NCBI GenBank assembly: GCA_943323705.2
Contig: CALPIT020000075.1
Span: forward strand, 1-10,385
Source of the DNA: Streptomyces griseus
Lineage (GTDB): Bacteria > Bacteroidota > Bacteroidia > Chitinophagales > Chitinophagaceae
Length of the DNA stretch: 10,385 nucleotides
Reading direction: 5' to 3'
The notes beneath the pieces are model-generated. The model saw only the letters and a list, made by a program, of their open reading frames with translations. It was not told the origin of the DNA and did no database searches. The translations under genes and the position numbers were made by a program. Every line of letters begins with the position of its first letter. Position 1 is the first letter of the stretch. This document shows positions 1-7,258 of the stretch, in pieces.

Positions 1-5
1 GAGGC

Positions 6-45
6 AAAAATAAGGTGTTCTATTTAAAAAAAATTATTTAACACC
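6..45 (-). terminator. possible terminator of the glycosyltransferase gene
   Basis: On the minus strand GGTGTT (40-45) can pair with AACACC (14-19) and is followed by a T-rich stretch TTATTTTT (6-13), as in an intrinsic terminator. The 5' arm lies in the last codons of the glycosyltransferase gene. The 20-base loop is long and AT-rich, and the stem is only 6 bp, so this is a weak candidate. Confidence 0.3.
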
Positions 46-1059
46 AATAATTTCTTTAAAGGTCTTTTTGTTTTTAAAAAAATAATCCCAAATCAACAAT
101 CCATGATGCCATCCACTAAAATTACATGATGAAAATTGAGGCTTTGGAGTTGTACGTTTGATAAAAATCAACCAATACATAAATGACATATGCGATTTAG
201 CGATTGCCATAAAATAATGAGACTCGCCTGACAATAGCCCCTTCCATGCTGCAACGGCATCCAATCCAAACCTAACTGGAATTTTCCAGCAAGCTTTCCA
301 AAATGGGAGGTTTTTGGCTAGCATGATTAAATTATTCCTGAAATTCAAATATACTTTCCGACTATTGCCTTTGGGCAAGGTGCCTCCTCCTACATGATAT
401 ACAACTGATTTTGGTTGAACAAAGATTTTATATCCAAACAACTGCATCCGCCAGCACAAATCTATTTCTTCCTGATGGGCAAAGAAATAGGCATCCAACC
501 CTTTCATTTCGTGGTAAACATCAGCTCTTACAAACATCGCAGCTCCCGTAGCCCAAAAACAAGATACCGCATCATTATACTGCCCAAGATCTTTTTCGAT
601 CACATCAAACACCCTGCCTCTCGTAAACGGATACCCGAAACTATCTATCCAACCACCAGATGCACCAGCATATTCAAAACTATCTTTTTGATCAAAAGCC
701 AGAAGCTTAGGTTGACAAGCAGCAATTTTTTTGTCTGCTTCCATCAATTCAATCACAGGCTCAATCCATCCCGGAGTAACTTCTACATCACTATTTAACA
801 ATACATAATAATCGGCATTTACTTGTTGTAATGCAGTATTATACCCTTTAGCAAAACCTTCATTAGTTGGATTAATAATAACTTCAATTTCTGGAAAATG
901 CGACTTCAAAAAAGAAACAGAATCATCTGAAGATGCGTTGTCTGCTACAATCACTTTGTAATTAGAGTAGGTGCCAGACAATACAGAAGGCAGAAATTTC
1001 TCTAAAAAACTTTTGCCATTCCAATTTAAAATAACAACTGCTACAGACGGATAAGCCAT
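34..1059 (-). CDS. family 2 glycosyltransferase (rhamnosyltransferase-like)
   Basis: Predicted cytoplasmic or membrane-associated GT-A fold glycosyltransferase that moves a sugar from a nucleotide-sugar donor onto a surface polysaccharide or glycolipid; donor and acceptor cannot be read from the sequence. Seen in the 341-residue product: an N-terminal strand ending in ILNWNG, the donor-binding VIVADNASSDDS segment (D40), the metal-binding LLNSDVEV segment (D91, a DxD equivalent), and the acceptor-side HQEEIDLCWR motif (residues 195-204), whose acidic residues match the catalytic-base region of GT2 enzymes of the WbbL/RfbF rhamnosyltransferase type. The C-terminus is amphipathic to hydrophobic (about 285-300), which would suit membrane contact. 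I start at the ATG ending at 1059; the codon just before it is TTG and adds only one residue. No other polysaccharide gene is visible, so it is either the edge of a cluster to the left or a single gene. It is divergent from the histidine kinase. Confidence 0.9.
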   Translation of the reverse strand: MAYPSVAVVILNWNGKSFLEKFLPSVLSGTYSNYKVIVADNASSDDSVSFLKSHFPEIEVIINPTNEGFAKGYNTALQQVNADYYVLLNSDVEVTPGWIEPVIELMEADKKIAACQPKLLAFDQKDSFEYAGASGGWIDSFGYPFTRGRVFDVIEKDLGQYNDAVSCFWATGAAMFVRADVYHEMKGLDAYFFAHQEEIDLCWRMQLFGYKIFVQPKSVVYHVGGGTLPKGNSRKVYLNFRNNLIMLAKNLPFWKACWKIPVRFGLDAVAAWKGLLSGESHYFMAIAKSHMSFMYWLIFIKRTTPKPQFSSCNFSGWHHGLLIWDYFFKNKKTFKEIIGVK

Positions 1060-1081
1060 CAAATTTTACTTTTAAAGAACA

Positions 1082-1107
1082 CAAACTTACATTTTTTTAG
1101 CCGCCAA
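1082..1107 (-). promoter_or_regulatory. Bacteroidota-type promoter for the glycosyltransferase gene
   Basis: The minus strand reads TAAGTTTG at 1082-1089, an exact fit to the Bacteroidota -7 consensus TAnnTTTG, with a TTG at 1105-1107 as a possible -33 element. The 15-base gap is slightly shorter than the usual spacing. The box lies 22 bases before the ATG of the glycosyltransferase. Confidence 0.55.
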
Positions 1108-1123
1108 TACATTAATTTTACTT

Positions 1124-2302
1124 ATGTTTTCTCAATTCATCAACTGGCGTACTTCACTGGCTGTAATTGCAATTGCGATTGTGACCGGCACCATATTCTA
1201 TTCGAATTATCTTTCGAAAAAAATCGCATCTGATGAAAGAAGAAAAGTAAATATCTGGGCGGAATCACTTAAAACAAGAAGCACAACTACCGATCAGTCT
1301 GCCTTGATTTTAACCAATATCATTACCAATGAAAATGTAGAAATTCCAATTATAGAAACTGATGAAAAGGACAGGCCCACTGGAAATTATCTCAATATAG
1401 AAGCCAGTAAGATAAAGTCTGACACTGCATATCTTACAAAAAAATTGGAGGAATTTAAAAGCCAACATGAAGGCATTATTGTAGAAATCAATAAAGAACC
1501 GCTGATATACAATAAATATTATTACGGCGATTCCAACTTATTGAAAGAAGTAAGATATTATCCTATCATTCAACTTATAATCGTCGCTTTCTTTATCATT
1601 ATCACGCTAATCACCATTTCCACAAGAAACAAATCTACTCAAAATCAAGTTTGGGCAGGGATGGCGAAAGAAACCGCACACCAACTCGGCACACCAATTT
1701 CCTCTTTAGAAGGATGGGTAGAAATGCTCAAAGAAATGCAAGGCAATGAAAAAGTTGCAGCAGAGATGAGTAAAGATGTAGAACGACTCAAATTAGTAAG
1801 TGACAGATTTGGAAAAATTGGAAGCACGCCACAATTGGTTGCCACAAGCATTACAGACCAGATCGAAAGTATGGTTAATTATATCAAGAGGAGATCCAGT
1901 GAAAAAGTAAGTTTTGAGATCAAATTGCCACAAGATAGAAACGTCATCGGCTTAATCAATGCGCCTTTATTTGACTGGGTTATTGAGAATTTATTGAAAA
2001 ATGCATTGGATGCTTTAGACGGCCATGGCAAAATAATCGTAAACATCATTGATGAAAAAACTGAAATTAAAATCGATGTTTCAGATACAGGTAAAGGAAT
2101 CAGCAAAAAAAATATGGCCAATGTTTTCAAACCAGGCTTTACCACTAAAAAAAGAGGTTGGGGTCTTGGACTTTCCCTCAGTAAAAGAATCATTGAACAA
2201 TACCACAAAGGTTATTTATATGTAAAACAAAGTGAAGTTGGAAAAGGAACTACTTTTAGAATCGTTTTGAAAAAACAAGAAAATACCTTCTCAAAAAACT
2301 AA
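1124..2302 (+). CDS. membrane sensor histidine kinase (orphan)
   Basis: Two-component sensor kinase of 392 residues in the inner membrane. Order of parts: transmembrane segment 1 at about 10-30, an extracytoplasmic sensor region of about 115 residues (31-145) with no recognised fold, transmembrane segment 2 at about 146-166, then a dimerisation/phosphoacceptor helix and a HATPase_c domain. The H-box reads AHQLGTPISSL with H186 as the likely phosphorylated histidine; this AHQLGTP variant replaces the commoner SHELRTP. The N-box is ENLLKNALDAL (N289, N293), the G1 box DTGKGI (D321), the F-box VFKPGFTTK, and the G2 box RGWGLGLSL (345-350). All catalytic motifs are intact. No HAMP or PAS domain is evident. 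No response regulator is adjacent, so its partner must be encoded elsewhere. The ATG at 1124 has no clear Shine-Dalgarno; a near-consensus box TAATTTTA at 1112-1119 sits almost on the start codon, so a very short leader is possible. Confidence 0.92.
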   Translation: MFSQFINWRTSLAVIAIAIVTGTIFYSNYLSKKIASDERRKVNIWAESLKTRSTTTDQSALILTNIITNENVEIPIIETDEKDRPTGNYLNIEASKIKSDTAYLTKKLEEFKSQHEGIIVEINKEPLIYNKYYYGDSNLLKEVRYYPIIQLIIVAFFIIITLITISTRNKSTQNQVWAGMAKETAHQLGTPISSLEGWVEMLKEMQGNEKVAAEMSKDVERLKLVSDRFGKIGSTPQLVATSITDQIESMVNYIKRRSSEKVSFEIKLPQDRNVIGLINAPLFDWVIENLLKNALDALDGHGKIIVNIIDEKTEIKIDVSDTGKGISKKNMANVFKPGFTTKKRGWGLGLSLSKRIIEQYHKGYLYVKQSEVGKGTTFRIVLKKQENTFSKN

Positions 2303-2328
2303 TTTTTCAATTTTCGAATCATTCATTT

Positions 2329-2336
2329 TATCTTTG
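2329..2336 (+). promoter_or_regulatory. -7 box of the tRNA-Leu promoter
   Basis: TATCTTTG fits the Bacteroidota -7 consensus TAnnTTTG exactly and lies 32 bases before the mature 5' end of the tRNA, leaving a short 5' leader for RNase P to remove. No good -33 TTG is visible. The 66-base gap between the kinase gene and the tRNA otherwise holds nothing I recognise. Confidence 0.6.
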
Positions 2337-2368
2337 GCGACCTCAAAATGATAAATATCATTTCAAAT

Positions 2369-2452
2369 GCGGCGATGGCGAAATTGGTAGACGCACTACC
2401 TTGAGGTGGTAGCGCTCGAAAGGGCGTGGGAGTTCGAATCTCCTTTGCCGCA
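2369..2452 (+). tRNA. tRNA-Leu (anticodon GAG)
   Basis: An 84-base class II tRNA. The acceptor stem pairs GCGGCGA (2369-2375) with TTGCCGC (2445-2451), with one G-U pair and discriminator A at 2452; the terminal CCA is not encoded. The D arm contains AAATTGGTAGACGC, the anticodon stem CTACC/GGTAG encloses TTGAGGT with GAG at 2403-2405, a long variable arm (CGCTCGAAAGGGCG) marks a leucine or serine type, and the T arm carries GTTCGAATC. The anticodon reads CUC and CUU leucine codons. The gene has its own -7 box upstream and a terminator directly downstream, so it is a single transcription unit. Confidence 0.97.
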
Positions 2453-2460
2453 CTTTAAAA

Positions 2461-2488
2461 AAACTCCTGTCAATCAGGAGTTTTTTTT
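2461..2488 (+). terminator. intrinsic terminator of tRNA-Leu
   Basis: AAACTCCTG (2461-2469) pairs perfectly with CAGGAGTTT (2475-2483) around a TCAAT loop, and the stem runs into eight T residues (2481-2488). An A-tract directly before the stem (2457-2463) pairs with the T-run, so it may act in both directions. It lies 8 bases after the tRNA. Confidence 0.92.
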
Positions 2489-2492
2489 GAAT

Positions 2493-2590
2493 AATTCCTC
2501 CCCAATCCCCAATTCCCAATCCCTAATTCCCTATTCCTAATTCCCTAATCCCCAATTCCCTTTCCCCAATACCCCATTTCCTAATTCCTT
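2493..2590 (+). repeat. degenerate AATTCCC-type heptamer tract
   Basis: About 98 bases of imperfect copies of a 7-8 base unit built from AATTCCC, AATCCCC, AATCCCT and AATTCCCT, with scattered substitutions and one-base insertions that break the strict period. Nearly the whole plus strand is A, T and C with almost no G. The unit and its orientation on the plus strand match the near-perfect array at 8369-8487, so the two belong to one repeat family, this one decayed. It starts 4 bases after the T-run of the tRNA terminator. It occupies most of the gap before the TonB receptor gene and has no coding potential that I accept. Confidence 0.85.
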
Positions 2591-2601
2591 AAATATCAAA
2601 A

Positions 2602-2636
2602 TCTCAAACCACATCAACGTGGATAAACTTTTGAGA
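2602..2636 (+). other. possible stem-loop in the receptor gene leader
   Basis: TCTCAAA (2602-2608) can pair with TTTGAGA (2630-2636), and inside it CCAC (2609-2612) can pair with GTGG (2619-2622) around a 6-base loop, with a 7-base bulge on the 3' side. It ends 78 bases before the receptor ATG. It has no T-run and resembles no riboswitch I know. It could be chance in AT-rich DNA. No exact TAnnTTTG box was found between here and the receptor start. Confidence 0.2.
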
Positions 2637-2714
2637 AGCATTCATTCATTATATCTATTTTATTGTATTTTCACATTTTACCAAAAGTCGTATTTAACCC
2701 AAACAAAAGAAAAT

Positions 2715-5570
2715 ATGAGAAAGATTAGTTTATTGTTAATCACACTGTTATTTGCTGGCATCAGCTTTGCACAACAATCTTATACCATTAAAATTATAGA
2801 CGGCCAAACCAACAAACCACTGCCTAATGTATCAGTACTAACAGGCAGTAACAAAGGAGTCCTGTCTGATGAGAATGGTCAAGTTATAATTAAAGGAGAA
2901 ACTTCAACATCAATCAATCTGAGTTGTATCGGCTATAAAGACGAAACCATAAAATTGGGCAACAATAATTTTGTTTTGGTTGCCATGGAATCATCAACAA
3001 CCGAAATGGTCGAAGTGGTAGTTTTAGGTACCCGTGGTGCTGCTAGAGCAAAAACCGAAACTGCAGTACCAGTTGATGTCATCAAATTCCAACAAGCAGG
3101 AATGCCTTCTGCAAGAATGGATTTGACTTCTGTGTTAAACATGGCTGCGCCTTCATTTAATTACAATAAACAAACAGGTTCTGATGGTGCCGATCATATA
3201 GACCTTGGAACTTTAAGAGGCTTGGGACCTGACCAAACACTTGTTTTAATTAACGGCAAAAGAAGACACAATACGGCTTTCGTTGCACTTTTCGGAACTA
3301 GAGGAAGAGGCAATTCGGGCACTGATTTAAACGGATTCTCTCAAGCTGCCGTTGATAGAATTGAAATTCTGAGAGATGGTGCTTCTGCACAATACGGATC
3401 AGATGCAATGGCAGGTGTTATCAATATTGTTTTAAAGAAAAATGTAAACAAATGGGAAATCAATAGTGGCTGGGCTGGATATTATGATGATAAATACAAT
3501 GCTCGTAAATCAAAAGCATCCAATCAATACTATTATGGCAACCCCATAGATGGCGGCACCTATACTTTTTCTGCCAACCATGGTATCAAACTAAATAATT
3601 ATGGCGGATTTTTAAACATATCATTTGATTATCTGAATCAGGCAAAAACATATCGCCAGGTTGCAGACACGAATGTATCAACCAACAAAAATGCCATGCC
3701 AATGAATTTATTCAGAAGAGCATTTGGTGATGGCTCTGTTAAAACAGTTGGATCGATGTTCAATATGGAAATCCCAACAAGTGCTTCTAAAAACACAACA
3801 GTTTATGCTTTTGGCGGGTTCAATAACAAAGCTTCTGAGGCTTTTGCTTATACAAGAAACTATAGCTGGAACCCACAACGTTTCCCAATAGACGCTCAAG
3901 GCAATTTGGTGTTTGACCCTAACATTATGAGAGTTTCCGCTGATGGTGAAACTTATTACAACCCTCTTATCCAAACCAAAATAAATGATATTTCTTTGGC
4001 AGCCGGAGTTAGAGGAAATATGGCTAAAGGATGGAGTTGGGACTTCAGTAACACAATTGGTAAGAACGATTTCCATTATTATGGAGATAAAACATTTAAT
4101 ACTTCAATGATCATCTTACCGGGAGTAGAAAGACAAACCCGTTTTGATGACGGTGGATTTAATTTCTTACAAAACACTGCAAATCTTGATTTCAGCAAAT
4201 CATTTCCTAGAGTTGCAGAAGGCCTGAATCTGGGCTTAGGCGCTGAATTCAGATATGAAAACTATGAAATCTACAAAGGTGAAGAAGCTTCTTACAAACA
4301 ATACACCAATTCTTTTGGACAAGCTTCAGGCGCTCAGGGATTTCCAGGGTTTAGTCCAAATGATGAAATAAAGGCATCAAGAACTAACCTCAGTTTTTAT
4401 GTTGATGCAGAATTAAAAGCAACTAAAGCTTTATTGATTGATGGTGCGGTAAGAGTAGAAAACTACTCTGATTTCGGATCTGTGGCTACTTTTAAATTAG
4501 CATCACGTTATAAAGTCGTAGACAATTTCAATCTAAGAGGGTCAGTAAGTACGGGCTTCAGAGCACCTTCTTTACAGCAAATTAACTTCAGCAACACATT
4601 GACTTCATTCTATGGCACACAACTTGTACAATCAAGAATTGCCCGTAATAATGATGTGATCACTAAAGCAGCAGGAATTGATAAACTTAAACAAGAAACA
4701 TCTGTAAACGCTAGTTTCGGTTTTGCTTGGAAACCCATTAAAGGACTAACAGTTACGATTGATGGCTACTTGATAAAAGTAAAAGACAGAATTGTATTGT
4801 CAGGCTTATTCTCAGCATTAGACACTACCCTTCCTACAGCACTTACTGACGAAATGAATGCCTTAAATGTGGCTACTACCCAATTTTTTGCGAACTCTGT
4901 TAACACCACAAACTATGGTATAGACATCCTTATTGACTATACAAAAAAATTAAGCGCACACAAATCAATCAAAGCATTATTAGCCGGAAATATCCAATCC
5001 ATGAAAGTTGATAAAGTAAATATCCCTGATGTTTTAAATGATAGTTACGTACATCGTAAAACATTTTTCAGCGACAGAGAAGAAGCTTTCCTAAAAGCAT
5101 CTGCTCCAAATATGAAATTCAATTTATCAGTAGACTATACTTTCAAAAAATGGACCATTGGTACACATGTCAACTATTTTGGAAAATTGAAAACACTAGG
5201 TTTTGGCTGGACGGGTTTGGCTAGTGCAGCAGGAACAGGTGGTCCTGGCGACCCTGCTATTTCTGGAAGCTTTACCGGAATAGATCCTTATGTTGACATT
5301 GATGGATTTAATGACGGAGTAAATGTTTTAAAAGAAGAATTCATTTACAATGGTAAAGCAACAATTGATTTGTATGGCTCAGTAAAACTCTCTAAGAAAG
5401 TTTCTGTTTTCTTCGGTGTTGATAATGTATTTAATGTACATCCTAATTTTGCAGCCGTTCAAAAAGCGCGCTACCAATCATTTGACAACGAAACCGGGGG
5501 TGCCTGGGAATCCGTTCAAATGGGTTTCAATGGAAGAAGATTATTCAGCAAGCTTGCTTTCAATTTCTAA
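2715..5570 (+). CDS. TonB-dependent outer-membrane receptor with carboxypeptidase-regulatory-like domain
   Basis: Outer-membrane beta-barrel transporter of 951 residues that takes up a ligand using TonB/ExbBD energy; the ligand cannot be read from the sequence. Seen: a Sec signal peptide (residues 1-19, cleavage likely after SFA before QQ), a CarboxypepD_reg-like beta-sandwich (about 23-92), a TonB-box-like stretch VEVVVLGTR (99-107), the plug domain (about 110-242) with LRGLGPDQTLVLINGKR and the closing RIEILRDGASAQYGSDAM motif, then a long barrel ending in the aromatic terminus LAFNF. I start at the ATG at 2715 because the signal peptide begins there; an in-frame GTG at 2619 would put 32 hydrophobic, uncharacteristic residues ahead of it. 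No SusD partner is adjacent, so it is not a SusCD glycan pair; siderophore, cofactor or peptide uptake are open options. A strong terminator follows, then the SAM hydrolase gene. Confidence 0.95.
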   Translation: MRKISLLLITLLFAGISFAQQSYTIKIIDGQTNKPLPNVSVLTGSNKGVLSDENGQVIIKGETSTSINLSCIGYKDETIKLGNNNFVLVAMESSTTEMVEVVVLGTRGAARAKTETAVPVDVIKFQQAGMPSARMDLTSVLNMAAPSFNYNKQTGSDGADHIDLGTLRGLGPDQTLVLINGKRRHNTAFVALFGTRGRGNSGTDLNGFSQAAVDRIEILRDGASAQYGSDAMAGVINIVLKKNVNKWEINSGWAGYYDDKYNARKSKASNQYYYGNPIDGGTYTFSANHGIKLNNYGGFLNISFDYLNQAKTYRQVADTNVSTNKNAMPMNLFRRAFGDGSVKTVGSMFNMEIPTSASKNTTVYAFGGFNNKASEAFAYTRNYSWNPQRFPIDAQGNLVFDPNIMRVSADGETYYNPLIQTKINDISLAAGVRGNMAKGWSWDFSNTIGKNDFHYYGDKTFNTSMIILPGVERQTRFDDGGFNFLQNTANLDFSKSFPRVAEGLNLGLGAEFRYENYEIYKGEEASYKQYTNSFGQASGAQGFPGFSPNDEIKASRTNLSFYVDAELKATKALLIDGAVRVENYSDFGSVATFKLASRYKVVDNFNLRGSVSTGFRAPSLQQINFSNTLTSFYGTQLVQSRIARNNDVITKAAGIDKLKQETSVNASFGFAWKPIKGLTVTIDGYLIKVKDRIVLSGLFSALDTTLPTALTDEMNALNVATTQFFANSVNTTNYGIDILIDYTKKLSAHKSIKALLAGNIQSMKVDKVNIPDVLNDSYVHRKTFFSDREEAFLKASAPNMKFNLSVDYTFKKWTIGTHVNYFGKLKTLGFGWTGLASAAGTGGPGDPAISGSFTGIDPYVDIDGFNDGVNVLKEEFIYNGKATIDLYGSVKLSKKVSVFFGVDNVFNVHPNFAAVQKARYQSFDNETGGAWESVQMGFNGRRLFSKLAFNF

Positions 5571-5594
5571 AAAATAACAACTTAAAAAAAACAT

Positions 5595-5625
5595 AAAAAG
5601 CGTTTACTTTGTAAGCGCTTTTTTT
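5595..5625 (+). terminator. intrinsic terminator after the TonB receptor gene
   Basis: AAGCGTTTAC (5598-5607) pairs with GTAAGCGCTT (5611-5620) with one G-U pair around a TTT loop. Flanking A and T tracts extend the stem, and it closes in a run of seven T (5619-5625). The next ATG is only 19 bases further on. The hairpin also contains TTACTTTG (5604-5611), one mismatch from the Bacteroidota -7 box, which might serve the next gene. Confidence 0.9.
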
Positions 5626-5644
5626 ATTACTTCATTCAATTCTT

Positions 5645-6553
5645 ATGAAAAAAATATCTTTACTGGTGATAATGCAATTTTTGTTCAATTGTACTTTTAG
5701 CCAAAATAAAATCATTGTCTTTCAAACAGATTTCGGATTAAAAGACGGTGCTGTTTCAGCTATGAAAGGCGTTGCGATGAATATAGATACCTCTTTAAAA
5801 TTATTCGATCTTACTCACGAAATTCCTGTTTATAATAAATGGGAAGCCTCATATCGACTTAACCAAACTGTTCCTTATTGGCCAGCAGGGACTGTATTTG
5901 TTTCTGTTGTCGACCCTGGCGTAGGTACCGACAGGAAATCAGTTGTAATAAAGACTTCAGCAGGTCATTATTTAGTTGGACCTGATAATGGAACTTTCAC
6001 ATTGATCACAGAAACCGAAGGCATAGCTGAAGTGAGAGAAATTGATGAGGCTGTGAACAGAAGAAAGGGTTCAGAACAATCTTACACATTTCATGGACGT
6101 GACGTATACGCATACACTGCAGCCAAAATCGCTTCAGGAAAAATAAGTATGGAACAGATTGGTAAACAATTACCACAAAATGTTGTGAGAATTAATTATC
6201 AAAAAGCCATTATGGATGGACTGAAAATAAAAGGCAATATCCCTGCTCATGATGTTCAATATGGAAACATCTGGACAAACATTCCTGCTGACATGATCCA
6301 AAAATTAAGTATTTCTTCAGGCGACATGATTAAGGTTGTTATATCTCATAAAAACAAAACTGTTTTCATGGGATTCATTCCTTTTGCATCAACCTTTGGT
6401 GAAGTCGCAGTTGGAAAACCTTTGGCTTATTTTAATAGTTTGATGCAATTGTCATTTGCTTTGAATCAAGGTAATTTTGCAGAAACATTCAAAATAAAAA
6501 ACGGAGGAGATTGGAATGTGGAAGTATCTGTTGCAAAGAAAAAAACAAACTAA
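5645..6553 (+). CDS. SAM hydroxide adenosyltransferase (DUF62 family), apparently exported
   Basis: Member of the S-adenosylmethionine-cleaving chlorinase/fluorinase/hydrolase family, 302 residues. The family hydrolases convert SAM and water to adenosine and methionine. Seen: SAM_HAT N-domain (about 22-165) with TDFGLKDG (D29, ribose contact in relatives), DLTHEIP, VVDPGVGTDR, LVGPDNGTFT and TFHGRDVYA; then the C-domain with HDVQYGNIWTNIP and a terminal beta-barrel. D90, R97 and H150 match in spacing the Asp-Arg-His triad of the water-using enzymes, which favours hydrolase over halogenase. Odd: relatives start about 5-8 residues before TDFG, whereas this one has a 20-residue leader with KK, a hydrophobic stretch and FSQ, which reads as a Sec signal peptide. 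C16 lies in LFNC, a poor lipobox, so a lipoprotein is possible but less likely. Export would place the enzyme away from cytoplasmic SAM. It follows the TonB receptor after a terminator. Confidence 0.9.
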   Translation: MKKISLLVIMQFLFNCTFSQNKIIVFQTDFGLKDGAVSAMKGVAMNIDTSLKLFDLTHEIPVYNKWEASYRLNQTVPYWPAGTVFVSVVDPGVGTDRKSVVIKTSAGHYLVGPDNGTFTLITETEGIAEVREIDEAVNRRKGSEQSYTFHGRDVYAYTAAKIASGKISMEQIGKQLPQNVVRINYQKAIMDGLKIKGNIPAHDVQYGNIWTNIPADMIQKLSISSGDMIKVVISHKNKTVFMGFIPFASTFGEVAVGKPLAYFNSLMQLSFALNQGNFAETFKIKNGGDWNVEVSVAKKKTN

Positions 6554-6557
6554 ATGT

Positions 6558-7187
6558 CTACATGATTTGATGAACATATGTAAGTACCAATCCCTCCATA
6601 AAACTTGTTGTTGAGATTAATTTGATTTCGCCATTTTTGCTTAAAACGCATTCAGCAATTAATTGATTATTTTTTTTACGCAGTGATGTAATTTTCAAAT
6701 GTTTTTTAAAATCAATAGCTCCCAAACCATACCACTTGAACATAGATTCTTTTATACTCCAGATAATTGTCAGCTTTTCAATTTCATCGTAATCAAACTT
6801 TGTAAATAAGGAAACTTCTTCATCATCTGTAAACTTGTTTTTAATGGCAATAATTTTAAGGCTGGGAAGCTCGATATCAACACCAACATTTTGGTTTTCA
6901 TCAACTATTGCTGCAGCAAATTGACCACAATGAGAAATTGAAAAATGACAATTAGTATTTTCAAGAAATGGCTTACCTGTATTTGACACTGTGATTTCAT
7001 TTAGTGGAATATCTTTTTTCAAAACAGTAAGCAAATGCCTCGCTGCCAAATGTTGTAATTTCTTAAAAGGATGATTAATTTCCTTTCGCGGCTTTACAAA
7101 TGCCGAAAAAAAATCTTCGCTTTCTGTAATCTGCCAAACGCCTATTTTTGCATCCTCGTTGATATCTTGTTGATAAACCAATGGCAT
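6558..7187 (-). CDS. 4'-phosphopantetheinyl transferase (Sfp-type)
   Basis: Cytoplasmic enzyme of 209 residues that moves 4'-phosphopantetheine from coenzyme A onto a serine of an acyl or peptidyl carrier protein, turning apo- into holo-carrier. Motifs in order: GKPFL (71-75), FSISHCG (82-88, S85-H86 contact CoA in relatives), VGVDIE (101-106, with D104 and E106 as magnesium ligands) and WSIKESMFKW (143-152, with the W-K-E and K151 of the family signature). The length suits the Sfp group rather than the shorter AcpS group. No polyketide or peptide synthetase gene is nearby, so the target may be the fatty-acid ACP or a cluster elsewhere. The gene converges on the SAM hydrolase gene, leaving 4 bases between the two stop codons, and is divergent from dcd across 71 bases in which I found no exact -7 box. 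Confidence 0.93.
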   Translation of the reverse strand: MPLVYQQDINEDAKIGVWQITESEDFFSAFVKPRKEINHPFKKLQHLAARHLLTVLKKDIPLNEITVSNTGKPFLENTNCHFSISHCGQFAAAIVDENQNVGVDIELPSLKIIAIKNKFTDDEEVSLFTKFDYDEIEKLTIIWSIKESMFKWYGLGAIDFKKHLKITSLRKKNNQLIAECVLSKNGEIKLISTTSFMEGLVLTYVHQIM

Positions 7188-7258
7188 ATACTCAGCGGAA
7201 ATGTTGAATTAAAAAATGAAAAAATTATTTTTACAAATAAACAACTAACTAACGACAA

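Noticed and set aside
2453..2714. tRNA-borne integration site of a mobile element, or a riboswitch before the receptor gene
   Set aside because: No integrase, no duplicated tRNA 3' end and no attachment repeat are seen; the leader lacks the conserved boxes of cobalamin, SAM or TPP riboswitches.
3708..4076. Minus-strand open frame of 122 codons inside the TonB receptor gene
   Set aside because: It is a shadow of the receptor reading frame with no recognisable motifs. The same reasoning applies to open frames at 415-798, 1645-1851, 1879-2208, 2933-3142, 7619-7819, 8027-8218, 9671-9877 and 9887-10093.
2715..5570. SusC-type glycan receptor
   Set aside because: No susD-like lipoprotein gene or carbohydrate-active enzyme gene is adjacent, so only the general TonB receptor call is supported.
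5645..6553. Fluorinase or chlorinase
   Set aside because: The Asp-Arg-His triad of the water-using DUF62 enzymes is present, and no halogenation gene cluster is nearby; hydrolase is the better call.
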